Part shown: in pieces, positions 24,917-35,441 of the stretch | How positions within the stretch are numbered: the stretch's first letter is position 1 | Layout: each line of letters opens with the position of its first letter | Position numbers and translations under genes: made by a program | The notes under the pieces: model-generated | What the model saw: only the letters and a program-made list of their open reading frames with translations | Told to the model about the DNA's origin: nothing | The model's database searches: none | Assembly: GCF_039566955.1 (NCBI RefSeq) | Contig: NZ_CP154796.1 | Span: 1,240,001 to 1,304,000, forward strand | Direction of reading: 5' to 3' | DNA: 64,000 nt | From: Micromonospora sp. DSM 45708 | Lineage (GTDB): Bacteria; Actinomycetota; Actinomycetes; Mycobacteriales; Micromonosporaceae

Positions 24917-25315
24917 TCAGGCCGCGGCGTGGGTGCGGCGCAGCAGCTCGGCCACCGTGCTGCCGGCGATCACCGGGTCCAGCGGGTGGGTCAGCGTGGC
25001 GTCGACCTCGGCGTACGCGGCGAGCCAGCGGTCCGCGGCGCGGGCCAGCACCACGCAGGTCGGCGGCGCGTCGTCCCGGTCGTCCTTGATCTGCCGGGCG
25101 ATGCCGATGCCGCCGCCCGGGCTCGCCTCGCCGTCGAGCACCAGCAGGTCGATCTCGTAGTCGTCGACCAGCCGGACGCAGCCGGCGTAGTCGGACGCCT
25201 CGACGAACTCGATCTCGATGCCGGGCGCCGGCCGGGTGCCGACGGCGAGCCGCATCCGGTCCCGGACCTTCGGGTCGTCGCTGTAGAGCAGGACGGTGCA
25301 AAGACGATCGCTCAT
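24917..25315 (-). CDS. Receiver-like protein lacking the conserved lysine
   Basis: The 132-residue product folds like a lone response-regulator receiver. The acidic pocket is in [11 protein letters not shown], the candidate phospho-Asp in [13 protein letters not shown], and the strand VVLAR follows. The position normally taken by the invariant Lys (xxKPLD) is His in TLTHPLDP, and no output domain is present. It may be a pseudo-receiver or a phosphorelay/interaction module. It lies between trpD and a cytochrome oxidase assembly gene, 47 nt from the latter and in the same direction. The function is unknown. Confidence 0.8.
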   Translation of the reverse strand: MSDRLCTVLLYSDDPKVRDRMRLAVGTRPAPGIEIEFVEASDYAGCVRLVDDYEIDLLVLDGEASPGGGIGIARQIKDDRDDAPPTCVVLARAADRWLAAYAEVDATLTHPLDPVIAGSTVAELLRRTHAAA

Positions 25316-25362
25316 CGTGACGTGGCTCCCACCTCGTAGCTGCCCGCTGATCGTAGCGGGCG

Positions 25363-26349
25363 TCACATTCCGTCGGTGGGCCCGGTCCCGGCCCCGGCGC
25401 TCGCCTCGGCGGCGCGCTCGCGGGCCTCCTGGCGGTCCAGCTCGCGGTCCAGCCGGCGGGCCTCGCGCTCGGACTGTTTGATCCACTGCACCACCAGCAC
25501 GGCCAGCATGGTGATGCTGACGAACTCGCCGCCGGCCCAGAGGATGCCGCCGGCGACCACCTGGTCGTTGCGCGGGTCGGACCAGGCCAGGTTCAGCGAC
25601 GGGTACCAGTCGCCGCCGAGCAGCGTGGTGCTCTGCATGATGGTGAGCCCGAGCACGGTGTGGAACGGCACCGAGAGCAGCATGAGCAGCGCGCGGGCCG
25701 GGTACGGCCAGCGTCCGGGCAGCGGGTCCAGGCCGAGCAGCGGCCAGAAGAAGACGCAGCCGGTCATGATGAAGTGCGCGTGCACCAGCTCGTGCGCCCA
25801 CTCGTGGCGCAGGGTGAACTCGTAGAGGTTGGTGAAGTAGAGCACGAACGGGTTCGCCACGAAGATGGCGAACGCCACCAGCGGGAAGCTGTAGATCCGG
25901 GCGACCCGGCTGTGCACGATCGCGAGCAGCCGCTTGCGGGGCCGCACCGGCAGCGTGCGCAGCGCCAGCGTCACCGGGGCGCCCAGCGCCAGGAAGATCG
26001 GCGCGATCATCGACAGCACCATGTGCTGCACCATGTGCACCGAGAGCAGCGCGGTGTCGTACGCGCCGAGCCCGCTGACCGTGACCGCGGCGATGCCGCC
26101 GAGGCCGGGGCCGAGGAACGCGACGGTGCGCAGCACCGGCCACCGGTCGCCGCGCAGCCGCAACCGGTGCACCCCGTAGAGGTAGAGCCCGGCGGCGAGC
26201 ACCAGGCCCAGCGTGAGCCAGCTCTCCAGCCGGGTCTCGGTGAGCACCCGGGCCACGGTGAACGGCGGTGGGGCGGCCTCGCCCCCCGCCGCCAGGGTCG
26301 CCGGGGTGGCGACCGAGGTGACGGCGAGGATCTGATCGACGTGCAGCAC
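25363..26349 (-). CDS. Cytochrome c oxidase assembly protein, CtaG (caa3) family
   Basis: This 328-residue membrane protein has seven or more helices and conserved histidines: [46 protein letters not shown] and SVPFHTVLG. These are hallmarks of the Bacillus-type CtaG/caa3_CtaG family linked to copper delivery or oxidase maturation. The N-terminus is Ala-rich and the C-terminal 50 residues are charged. It is divergent from ctaE with 108 bp between starts, a natural place for shared regulation of oxidase synthesis. Confidence 0.9.
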   Translation of the reverse strand: MLHVDQILAVTSVATPATLAAGGEAAPPPFTVARVLTETRLESWLTLGLVLAAGLYLYGVHRLRLRGDRWPVLRTVAFLGPGLGGIAAVTVSGLGAYDTALLSVHMVQHMVLSMIAPIFLALGAPVTLALRTLPVRPRKRLLAIVHSRVARIYSFPLVAFAIFVANPFVLYFTNLYEFTLRHEWAHELVHAHFIMTGCVFFWPLLGLDPLPGRWPYPARALLMLLSVPFHTVLGLTIMQSTTLLGGDWYPSLNLAWSDPRNDQVVAGGILWAGGEFVSITMLAVLVVQWIKQSEREARRLDRELDRQEARERAAEASAGAGTGPTDGM

Positions 26350-26457
26350 GCTTTTCAGGGTAGGTCAGGCGAAGCGGACGGCCACGATCGGGCCACTACG
26401 GGCCCGGGTTTGCCACCCCGCTGATCGTCGGTCCCGGTCAAGGGCAATAATGACCGC

Positions 26458-27057
26458 GTGACTGCGGCCCCAGCCATTGACAAGAGCCGGATCCACTCCC
26501 TGACGCGTCCCAACATGGTCAGCGTCGGGACGATCGTCTGGCTCTCCAGCGAACTCATGTTCTTCGCGGCGCTGTTCGCGATGTACTTCTCGATCCGCGC
26601 GGCGGCGCCGGAGCAGTGGGAGAAGCACACCGAGGTTCTCAACATCCCGTACGCGACCACCTTCACGGTGATCCTCGTGCTCTCCTCGGTGACCTGCCAG
26701 CTCGGTGTCTTCGCGGCCGAGAAGGGCGACGTCCACGCCCTGCGTCGGTGGTTCACGATCACCTTCGTGATGGGTCTGATCTTCGTGCTCGGCCAGGCGA
26801 ACGAGTACCGGACCCTGGTGCACGAGGGCGTCAAGATCAACGAAGACGGTTACGGGTCGATGTTCTACCTGACCACCGGCTTCCACGGTCTGCACGTGAC
26901 CGGCGGGCTGATCGCCTTCATCATCTTCATGGTCCGCACCACCATGGGCCGGTTCACCCCGGCGCAGGCGACCTCGGCGATCGTCGTGTCCTACTACTGG
27001 CACTTCGTCGACGTCGTGTGGATCGGGCTGTACGCCATGATCTACTGGCTTCAGTGA
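26458..27057 (+). CDS. ctaE: Cytochrome c oxidase subunit III
   Basis: This 199-residue subunit of the aa3 oxidase has five membrane helices, the short form usual in actinobacteria. It contains [17 protein letters not shown] and the C-terminal [19 protein letters not shown], both diagnostic. The GTG start has no Shine-Dalgarno sequence; AATAAT ends 6 nt before it, so the transcript is probably leaderless. qcrC, qcrA and qcrB follow in the same direction, giving the conserved ctaE-qcrCAB cluster of the bcc-aa3 supercomplex. Confidence 0.96.
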   Translation: MTAAPAIDKSRIHSLTRPNMVSVGTIVWLSSELMFFAALFAMYFSIRAAAPEQWEKHTEVLNIPYATTFTVILVLSSVTCQLGVFAAEKGDVHALRRWFTITFVMGLIFVLGQANEYRTLVHEGVKINEDGYGSMFYLTTGFHGLHVTGGLIAFIIFMVRTTMGRFTPAQATSAIVVSYYWHFVDVVWIGLYAMIYWLQ

Positions 27058-27129
27058 TCTTGGCGCGTCACGAACCGCGCCGCTGCTCCGTCCCCTGAGA
27101 CAAGGTCCAACCGGTTAAGGACACAGGTC

Positions 27130-27963
27130 ATGACTTCTGACAACGACCGCCGACGCGGTCTGCTCGCGCGGTTGCGCGGGCGGCCCGTGGCGCGCAGCAG
27201 GGGCCGCCGCCGGCTGGGTGCCGCGGTCCGGCTGGCCGCCGCGCTGATGCTGGCCGGCGGCGCCTACACCGTCTTCGCCCCGGGCGTGCAGGCGCAGGAC
27301 AACCCGCCGCTGACCGCCGCCGGCAACGAGGGCAAGGCGCTGTTCGACGTGAGCTGCGTGACCTGTCACGGTCGCAACGCCCAGGGCGTCGAGGGTCGGG
27401 GCCCGAGCCTGATCGGCGTCGGGTCGGCGTCGGTCGAGTTCCAGGTCGGCAGCGGTCGCATGCCGATGGCCCGGCAGGAGGCGCAGGCCATGCGCAAGCC
27501 TCCGCAGTTCACCGACGAGCAGGTGCGCCAGCTCGGGCAGTACATCCAGGAGCTCGGCGGCGGCCCGCAGGTGCCGTCGGGCAACCTGCGCGACGGCGCC
27601 AACATGTCCACCGGTGGCGAGCTGTTCCGGATCAACTGCTCGCAGTGCCACGCGTTCGGTGGCGGCGGTGGGGCGCTCTCCTCCGGCAAGTACGCGCCGA
27701 GCCTCAAGCCGGCCAGCGACCGGCAGATCTACGCCGCCATGCTGAGCGGCCCGCAGAACATGCCGGTGTTCGGCGACAACCAGATCACTCCCCAGGAGAA
27801 GGCGGACATCATCGCCTACATCCAGGAGACCCTGAAGAGCGACCAGGACCAGGGCGGTTTCAACCTGGGCCGGTACGGCCCGTCGACCGAGGGGCTGGCG
27901 ATCTTCCTGGTCGGCATCGTCGCGCTGGTCTTCGCGAGCCTGTGGATTGCGGGCAAGTCGTGA
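27130..27963 (+). CDS. qcrC: Diheme cytochrome c subunit of the bcc complex
   Basis: The 277-residue QcrC carries electrons from the Rieske centre straight to CuA, replacing a soluble cytochrome c. Two heme c sites are visible, CVTCH (76-80) and CSQCH (170-174). An N-terminal signal/anchor (about 31-50) and a C-terminal membrane helix (about 254-275) are present. The basic N-terminal lead of 30 residues is normal for actinobacteria. The ATG has AAGGA upstream. Confidence 0.96.
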   Translation: MTSDNDRRRGLLARLRGRPVARSRGRRRLGAAVRLAAALMLAGGAYTVFAPGVQAQDNPPLTAAGNEGKALFDVSCVTCHGRNAQGVEGRGPSLIGVGSASVEFQVGSGRMPMARQEAQAMRKPPQFTDEQVRQLGQYIQELGGGPQVPSGNLRDGANMSTGGELFRINCSQCHAFGGGGGALSSGKYAPSLKPASDRQIYAAMLSGPQNMPVFGDNQITPQEKADIIAYIQETLKSDQDQGGFNLGRYGPSTEGLAIFLVGIVALVFASLWIAGKS

Positions 27964-28030
27964 CCCGGTCGAACGTCTGTAGGATTGCCCTGGTGCCGGC
28001 CACCGGCGCCACGTGTAGCGAGGTGACGGC

Positions 28031-29119
28031 ATGAGCACCCACACCGAGCACCAGGCCCCGCAGGGTCCGGAGCCGGTCGACGTGTACGACCCCCGGCTCT
28101 CCCGGTTCGAGATCGTCCAGGAGGGCGCCCGGCGGGACGACATCGAGATCGTCCACTACGAGGAGCAGGTCGTCCCGGGCAGCAAGGCGGAGCGCCGGCT
28201 GACCCGTACGGTCGCGCTGATGTTCCTGCTGACCGGCGTCGCCGCCACCGCCTTCCTGGTGATCTACATCTGGTGGCCGTGGCAGTGGGAGGCCGGTCGG
28301 GGCGGAGACAAGCTCTACACGCCGCTGCTCGGCCTGACCCTGGGCCTCGCCCTGCTCGGCGTCGGCTTCGGCATCCTGACCTGGGGCAAGAAGCTGCTGC
28401 CCAAGGAGGTCTCGATCCAGGACCGGCACGACCAGGGCGGCAACCCGGAGGATCGCAAGATCACCGGCGAGACCATGCTCTACCTGGCCGACGAGCTCGG
28501 GGTGAAGCGGCGTCCGCTGCTCGGCATCTCGCTGCTGGCCGGCCTGGCTCCGGTCGGCGCGGTCGCCGCGGCGCCACTGATCGGTGGCCTGATCGAGCAG
28601 CCGCACAAGAACAACCAGATGTTCACCACCGGCTTCGCGCCGGCCGAGGGCGGCGAGAAGATCCGGCTGATCCGCGAGGACGGCCGGCCGATCCGCCCGG
28701 CGGACGTCAGCGTCGGCGGCCAGCTCACCGTGTTCCCGGGCATCGAGGGCGGCGTCAGCAACCGGCACGCCGACTCCCCGACCCTGCTGATCCACCTGCG
28801 CGAGGACGACGCGCAGAAGTCGCGCGCCGCCAACGAGCGCAAGGGCCGCGGCGACTTCATGTGGGGCAACTACGTCGCGTTCTCCAAGATCTGCACGCAC
28901 GCCGGTTGCCCGGCCAGCCTCTACGAGCAGCAGACCAACCGGCTGCTCTGCCCCTGCCACCAGTCCCAGTTCCTCATCACCGACAACGCCAAGCCGATCT
29001 TCGGCCCGGCGAACCGGCCGCTGCCGCAGCTGCCGATCGAGGTGGACGAGGAAGGCTTCTTCGTGGCGAGGTCCGACTACACCGAGACCATCGGTCCCGA
29101 CTTCTGGGAGCGGCCATGA
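28031..29119 (+). CDS. qcrA: Rieske iron-sulfur subunit of the bcc complex
   Basis: The 362-residue protein has the actinobacterial form: a cytosolic N-terminus of about 60 residues, three membrane helices (roughly 62-82, 97-118, 163-185) and a Rieske domain. The 2Fe-2S ligands are in CTHAGC (Cys288, His290) and CPCH (Cys307, His310), with Cys293 and Cys309 placed to form the disulfide. It transfers electrons from menaquinol to QcrC. Its stop overlaps the qcrB start (ATGA). Confidence 0.96.
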   Translation: MSTHTEHQAPQGPEPVDVYDPRLSRFEIVQEGARRDDIEIVHYEEQVVPGSKAERRLTRTVALMFLLTGVAATAFLVIYIWWPWQWEAGRGGDKLYTPLLGLTLGLALLGVGFGILTWGKKLLPKEVSIQDRHDQGGNPEDRKITGETMLYLADELGVKRRPLLGISLLAGLAPVGAVAAAPLIGGLIEQPHKNNQMFTTGFAPAEGGEKIRLIREDGRPIRPADVSVGGQLTVFPGIEGGVSNRHADSPTLLIHLREDDAQKSRAANERKGRGDFMWGNYVAFSKICTHAGCPASLYEQQTNRLLCPCHQSQFLITDNAKPIFGPANRPLPQLPIEVDEEGFFVARSDYTETIGPDFWERP

Positions 29120-30747
29120 AGCGCCGAAAGTTCGATGCGGCCGCGCTGCCGGCCAAGACCGCCGGGGCGGTGGACGACCGCTTCCAGGTCGCCACGCCGC
29201 TGCGCAAGCTGCTGAACAAGGTCTTCCCCGACCACTGGTCCTTCCTGCTCGGCGAGATCGCGCTGTTCTCGTTCGTGGTGCTGCTGCTGACCGGTGTGTT
29301 CCTGACCTTCTTCTACGAGCCGGCGATGACCGAGGTGACCTACGACGGCAGCTACGCGCCGTTGCGGGGCACCCCGATGTCGGCCGCGTACGCCTCCAGC
29401 CTGGACATCTCGTTCGACGTCCGGGGCGGTCTGATCATGCGGCAGATGCACCACTGGGCGGCCCTGCTGTTCATGGCCGCGATCGTGGTGCACATGCTCC
29501 GGGTCTTCTTCACCGGCGCGTTCCGCAAGCCGCGCGAGACCAACTGGATCATCGGCTCGCTGCTGTTCTGGGTCGGCTTCCTGGCCGGTTTCACCGGCTA
29601 CTCGCTGCCTGACGACGGCCTCTCCGGCACCGGCCTGCGGATCGCCTCGGGCATCATCCTGTCGATCCCGGTGGTCGGTTCCTGGGTCAGCTCGTCGATC
29701 TTCGGCGGGGAGTTCCCCGGCATGATCATCATCAGCCGCTTCTTCATCGCCCACGTGCTGCTCATCCCGGGCCTGCTGGTGGCGCTGATCAGCGTGCACC
29801 TGGGCCTGGTCTTCAAGCAGAAGCACACCCAGTGGCCCGGCCCCGGCCGGACCAACGAGAACGTGGTCGGCGAGCGGATGTTCCCGCGCTACGCGCTCAA
29901 GCAGGGCGGCTTCTTCATGGTCGTCTTCGGCGTGATCGCGCTGATGGGTGGCCTCTTCCAGATCAACCCGATCTGGTACTTCGGCCCCTACGAGGCGTGG
30001 GTGGTCTCGGCGGCCAGCCAGCCCGACTGGTACGTCATGTTCCTCGACGGCTCGACCCGACTCATGCCGGGTTGGGAGATCAGCATCCCGATCGGCGACG
30101 GGTACGTCATCCCGCCGCTGTTCTGGCCGACGGTCGTGCTCCCCGGCATCCTGGTGGGCCTGTCGACGATGTACCCGTTCCTGGAGGCCCGCCGCCTCAA
30201 GGACTACAAGCACCACAACCTGCTCCAGCGGCCCCGGGACGTGCCGGCCCGGACCGCGGTGGGCGCCATGGCGGTCGCCTTCTACGTCGTGCTGACGCTC
30301 TCCGGCGGCAACGACGTCATCGCCGACAAGTTCCACATCAGTTTGAACGCGATGACCTGGGCCGGCCGGGTCGGCCTGCTGGTGATCCCGCCGCTGGCCT
30401 ACTACGTCACCTACCGGATCTGCCTGGGCCTCCAGCAGCACGACCGGGAGGTGCTGGCCCACGGCGTGGAGACCGGCATCATCAAGCGGCTGCCCGACGG
30501 CCGGTTCGTCGAGGTCCACCAGCCGCTCACGTCGGCGGACGGACACGACGGCCACGCCCCGGCGCTGGACTACGCCGGCTGGGTGGTGCCGAAGAAGATG
30601 AACCGGCTCGGTGCCCTCGGGCCCGCCATCCGGGGCTTCTTCTACCCGATCGAGAAGCCGGCCGAGGCGCCGGTCTCGCCGGGTCACCCGCCGGTCGAGC
30701 CCCGAGGAGAACGGGAGGAGATCGGCAGCGGCGAGAGCCGACGCTGA
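29116..30747 (+). CDS. qcrB: Cytochrome b subunit of the bcc complex
   Basis: This 543-residue quinol-oxidising subunit has eight or more helices. The heme-ligand histidine regions include RQMHHWAALLFMAAIVVHMLR and RFFIAHVLLIPGLLVALISVHLGLVF. The quinol-site variant of the PEWY motif is SQPDWYVMFLDG, the actinobacterial PDWY form. This is the target site of the telacebec class of inhibitors in mycobacteria. The C-terminal 130 residues form the extra actinobacterial tail. The start is set by the 4-nt overlap with qcrA. A perfect hairpin follows. Confidence 0.96.
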   Translation: MKRRKFDAAALPAKTAGAVDDRFQVATPLRKLLNKVFPDHWSFLLGEIALFSFVVLLLTGVFLTFFYEPAMTEVTYDGSYAPLRGTPMSAAYASSLDISFDVRGGLIMRQMHHWAALLFMAAIVVHMLRVFFTGAFRKPRETNWIIGSLLFWVGFLAGFTGYSLPDDGLSGTGLRIASGIILSIPVVGSWVSSSIFGGEFPGMIIISRFFIAHVLLIPGLLVALISVHLGLVFKQKHTQWPGPGRTNENVVGERMFPRYALKQGGFFMVVFGVIALMGGLFQINPIWYFGPYEAWVVSAASQPDWYVMFLDGSTRLMPGWEISIPIGDGYVIPPLFWPTVVLPGILVGLSTMYPFLEARRLKDYKHHNLLQRPRDVPARTAVGAMAVAFYVVLTLSGGNDVIADKFHISLNAMTWAGRVGLLVIPPLAYYVTYRICLGLQQHDREVLAHGVETGIIKRLPDGRFVEVHQPLTSADGHDGHAPALDYAGWVVPKKMNRLGALGPAIRGFFYPIEKPAEAPVSPGHPPVEPRGEREEIGSGESRR

Positions 30748-30768
30748 CCCTTCCGGGTACGACTGACC

Positions 30769-30802
30769 GTGGCGCCCGCCGGATCCTTCCGGCGGGCGCC
30801 AC
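30769..30802 (+). terminator. Terminator hairpin of the ctaE-qcrCAB cluster
   Basis: A perfect 14-bp stem (30769-30782 with 30789-30802) with a 6-nt ATCCTT loop lies 21 nt after the qcrB stop and is followed by GTCCGTTT. Confidence 0.85.
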
Positions 30803-30915
30803 GTCCGTTTCCGCCGCGATCGGCGGCCCGGTGCGCCCCGGACGGGTGGAATCGCAGGAATAACCCCGGTCAGCCGGGTATCCGTGCGGTCCGACGTCTC
30901 ATGGGGGAGGAACGC

Positions 30916-31590
30916 ATGCGGGGAATCAAACGCCTGGGTCTGCTGGCTGCGCTGGTGGTCGTGGGGCTGGCGCCCGCCGCCGCGGCACAGGCCGCGGCGC
31001 AGCCGTCGACGCAGGACACCCAGTATCTGCAGGCGCTGCACCAGGTCAACCTGTTCGAGATCACCGCCGGTAACCTGGCCCAGCAGAAGGGCCAGAACCA
31101 GCAGGTCAAGGACCTGGGCAAGATGTTCGTCACGGACCACACCCAGCTGGACCAGACGGTGCAGTCGACCGCGCAGCAGCTCAACGTGCAGCTACCGGCC
31201 GACCCGACCGCCGACCAGCAGAAGGTCCTCGACAAGCTGAACGGGCTCAACGGCGCCCAGTTCGACAAGGCGTGGGTGACCGCCCAGCTCGCCGGCCACG
31301 TCCAGGCCATCCAGGCCACCCAGACGGAGATCTCGCAGGGCTCCGAGCAGTCGGTGGTGCAGCTCGCCCAGGACGCGCTGCCGGTCCTGCAGGCGCACTA
31401 CGACGCGCTGGTGGCGCTGGCCCAGACGCTGGGCGTCCCGATTCCGCAGACCAGCGCCAGCGGCACGCCCAGCCCGGGTGGCACCACGTCGCCGGCGCCG
31501 GGCGGCACCGAGTCGCCGGCGCCTGGCGGCACCGGGACCGAGGAGCCCGCTCCGGGCACCACGGAGACCCCGGCGCCCGCGCAGAGCTGA
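30916..31590 (+). CDS. Secreted DUF4142 family protein
   Basis: The 224-residue protein has a signal peptide (MRGIKRLGLLAALVVVGLAPAAAAQA, cleavage near 26). A helical DUF4142 domain (about 30-180) follows, with the pattern LHQVNLFEITAGNLAQQKGQNQQVKDLGKMFVTDHTQL, a four-helix ferritin-like fold. The last 45 residues are Pro/Gly/Thr repeats (SPGGTTSPAPGGTESPAPGG) that could span the wall. ATG 30916 has GGGGGAGG upstream, better than the in-frame ATG at 30901. The function is unknown; the family is exported. Confidence 0.88.
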   Translation: MRGIKRLGLLAALVVVGLAPAAAAQAAAQPSTQDTQYLQALHQVNLFEITAGNLAQQKGQNQQVKDLGKMFVTDHTQLDQTVQSTAQQLNVQLPADPTADQQKVLDKLNGLNGAQFDKAWVTAQLAGHVQAIQATQTEISQGSEQSVVQLAQDALPVLQAHYDALVALAQTLGVPIPQTSASGTPSPGGTTSPAPGGTESPAPGGTGTEEPAPGTTETPAPAQS

Positions 31591-31606
31591 CCGGCCGTAC
31601 GACCGG

Positions 31607-31647
31607 CGGTGGCCGGTCCGCCCCGCACCGGGGTGGGCCGGCCACCG
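31607..31647. terminator. Bidirectional terminator hairpin
   Basis: An 18-bp stem (31607-31624 with 31630-31647), two of its pairs being G-U, has a 5-nt GCACC loop. It lies between the DUF4142 gene and the convergent AsnC/RAM gene. Confidence 0.75.
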
Positions 31648-31652
31648 GCGTC

Positions 31653-31940
31653 TCAGTCGGCGCTGGCCAGCCCGATCGCGAACGCCTCCTCCAGGTCGTG
31701 CTGGGAGTAGGCCCGGAACGCGATGTGCGACTCGGTGTTGAGCACGCCGGGCACCTTGGAGATGCTGCCGGCGATGACCTGGGCGATCTGCTCGAACTCG
31801 CGCACCCGGACCATGGCGATCAGGTCCACGTGCCCGGCCACCGAGTAGACCTCGCTGACGCCGGGCAGGTTGGCCAGGTTCTCGGCCACCTCGGGGATGG
31901 AGTCGGTGGCGCAGTCGATCAGCACGATCGCGGTGATCAC
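31653..31940 (-). CDS. Stand-alone Lrp/AsnC ligand-binding (RAM) domain protein
   Basis: The 95-residue product is only the effector-binding half of an Lrp/AsnC regulator. It has an alpha-beta sandwich with VSEVYSVAGHVDLIAMVRVREFEQ and the Gly/Asp pattern that contacts small ligands such as amino acids. The usual N-terminal helix-turn-helix is absent and there is no room for it. Such proteins form oligomers and may sense amino acids or modulate full-length Lrp proteins. A Shine-Dalgarno sequence (CGGAGAAA) precedes the GTG/ATG start region. It is the last gene of a leftward run starting at the exonuclease gene. Confidence 0.85.
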   Translation of the reverse strand: MITAIVLIDCATDSIPEVAENLANLPGVSEVYSVAGHVDLIAMVRVREFEQIAQVIAGSISKVPGVLNTESHIAFRAYSQHDLEEAFAIGLASAD

Positions 31941-31992
31941 GGGACGTTTCTCCGTTCGTCGGCGACGAGCCCCATGCTAGAGCGCGGTGCGG

Positions 31993-32943
31993 TCACCGCG
32001 CGGCCGGGACGGTCAGGTCGGCGCCGGCCCGGATCACACCGTCGAGGCGTTCCCCGGCGGCGACGGTCGCGCCCGGCCAGATCACCGACCGGTCGACCGT
32101 GCCGTGGACCCGCGCGCCGGCCCCGACCACCGAGCGGGTGACCGGCCCGTCCACGGTCGCGGACGGGTCGACCAGCCCGGCCGGACCGGCGGCGTGCAGG
32201 TTGGCGGCCAGGTAGTCGGCCGGCGTGCCGGTGTCGTAGAACGTCCCCCGGTAGCGGATCACGGTCAGCGCGCCGGCCGCCTCCGCCGGCCGCCACACGG
32301 CCCGGACCAGCTCGTCGAACGTGGCCGGCAGAGCCCGGACCAGCCGCCAGGGCAGCAGTGAGAGACCGGCGAAGCGGTGGCCGGCGAAGGTGCCGGGGGC
32401 GGCCGGGTCGTCGACCGGCCGGCCGAGCAGGCGTACGCTCCGCCCGTCCCAGCCGTCGAGCAGCGCGGCCACGTCGGGGCCGGGTGGGGCCGCCGGGTCG
32501 GCCAGGTACGCGTCGGCGTTGGCGACCAGCACGCCCCGCCCGGCGATCCAGTCCCGCAGCCGGCCGACGCCGCCGGCGGTGCCCAGCGGGTCGCCCGGCT
32601 CGACGGAGAGGTGGGCCCGGTCGCCGACCCACGCGGTCACCTGGTCGCCCAGGTAACAGGCGTTCACCGCGACCCGGTCCGGGCCGGTCAGGCCGAGGCC
32701 GGCCAGCCGCGCCAGGGCGCGGTCGAGCAGCGGCACGTTGCCGACCGGGCAGAGCGCCTTCGGTACCCGCTCGGTGAGCGGGCGCAGCCGGGTGCCCGCA
32801 CCGGCCGCCAGCACCACCGCGCACACCTCGCCCCCCGCCGTCGGGCCGTCGCCCGCTGCCGGGCTGCCGCCGGACGCTGAGCGGCCGTGCACCGATGGCG
32901 CGCTGCCGGGCTGCGGGACCTCCGTGCCGGGCCCGGGGCTCAC
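31993..32943 (-). CDS. NDP-sugar nucleotidyltransferase family protein
   Basis: The 316-residue protein has the sugar-nucleotide pyrophosphorylase core: AVVLAAGAGTRLRPLTERVPKALCPVGNVPLLD (about 25-57), the substrate loop GTAGGVGRL, and VANADAYL for the metal Asp. The C-terminal 60 residues (VDPSATVDGPVTRSVVGAGARVHG...) look like a short left-handed beta-helix. This matches mannose-1-phosphate guanylyltransferase-like proteins, but the sugar cannot be told. It starts at a GTG overlapping the Nudix stop (GTGA). The N-terminal 24 residues are disordered. Confidence 0.86.
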   Translation of the reverse strand: MSPGPGTEVPQPGSAPSVHGRSASGGSPAAGDGPTAGGEVCAVVLAAGAGTRLRPLTERVPKALCPVGNVPLLDRALARLAGLGLTGPDRVAVNACYLGDQVTAWVGDRAHLSVEPGDPLGTAGGVGRLRDWIAGRGVLVANADAYLADPAAPPGPDVAALLDGWDGRSVRLLGRPVDDPAAPGTFAGHRFAGLSLLPWRLVRALPATFDELVRAVWRPAEAAGALTVIRYRGTFYDTGTPADYLAANLHAAGPAGLVDPSATVDGPVTRSVVGAGARVHGTVDRSVIWPGATVAAGERLDGVIRAGADLTVPAAR

Positions 32944-33479
32944 GCGGACGGGGGCGCGGGCGGCGGGGCCTCGCCGGCGCGCGGGCCGATGCCGTAGTAG
33001 GCGAGCAGGTTGGCGGTGGCGCGACTGAGCCGGGGCAGCTCGTCCAGCGGGTGCCAGGCGGCCTCCAACACCTCGGCCCCGTCCACCTTCAGCGCGGTGC
33101 GCGACGCCGGCACCGTCACCTCGAAGACCACGTCCACCCAGCCCTTGGCGTGCACCACCGCGTTCGGCACCGCCGGCCGGAGCCGGTCGGGGGAGAGCCG
33201 GATGCCGGACTCCTCGTGCAGCTCCCGGGCGGCGCCGACCACCGGGGGCTCGCCGCGTTGCAGCAGGCCGGCGGGGAGGCTCCAACTGTGGCCGGGGGGC
33301 TGGCGCAGCAGCAGGATCCGCCCCGCGCCGGTGGCCTCCGCGTCCCGGACCAGCGTGACCGCGCCCACGATGTACTTCGGCACGGCCATCCGGACCAGTC
33401 GCCGCCGCAGCGGGACCGGCAACCGGTAGAAGAGGCGGTAGCCGAAGGCCCGTCCGGTGGCACGCGCGCGGGGGATCAT
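32940..33479 (-). CDS. Nudix hydrolase
   Basis: The 179-residue protein has a complete Nudix box at about 71-93 (GLLQRGEPPVVGAARELHEESGI), including the REXXEE core as RELHEE. The metal-dependent pyrophosphatase fold is typical, with a basic N-terminus of about 30 residues and a Pro/Ala tail. The substrate is unknown. It lies between an alarmone enzyme gene (47 nt upstream) and a nucleotidyltransferase gene (4-nt overlap), so a nucleotide alarmone or NDP-sugar is plausible. TAGCCT ends 6 nt before the ATG, so it may have its own leaderless promoter. Confidence 0.88.
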   Translation of the reverse strand: MIPRARATGRAFGYRLFYRLPVPLRRRLVRMAVPKYIVGAVTLVRDAEATGAGRILLLRQPPGHSWSLPAGLLQRGEPPVVGAARELHEESGIRLSPDRLRPAVPNAVVHAKGWVDVVFEVTVPASRTALKVDGAEVLEAAWHPLDELPRLSRATANLLAYYGIGPRAGEAPPPAPPSA

Positions 33480-33526
33480 GCCTTCAGGCTAGTGGCCGGT
33501 GGGTCGGCGGGGGCGAACGCCCTTCA

Positions 33527-35314
<1,788 letters not shown>

Positions 35315-35403
35315 CTGGGACACCTCCTCACCCCGGCCTCCGGCCACCGGGACCGGTGACCGGGAGCAGGCCCGCGAATCGGGCAGTGCTGCACTTCTTC
35401 AAC

Positions 35404-35435
35404 AGCCTAAGGGAGCCGACGTCGTCCGATCGGAC
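35404..35435 (-). promoter_or_regulatory. Candidate promoter/operator of the RSH gene
   Basis: Read on the minus strand, TAGGCT (35409-35404) is a possible -10 box. A perfect 12-bp palindrome GTCCGATCGGAC (35424-35435) lies 14 bp upstream of it, where the -35 box would be. A regulator bound there would block or assist the polymerase. This rests on sequence only. Confidence 0.3.
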
Positions 35436-35441
35436 ACTTGG

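Noticed and set aside
29077..31140. Long minus-strand frame opposite qcrB
   Set aside because: It is antisense to a clear cytochrome b gene, and its translation is Asp/Gln/His-rich without motifs.
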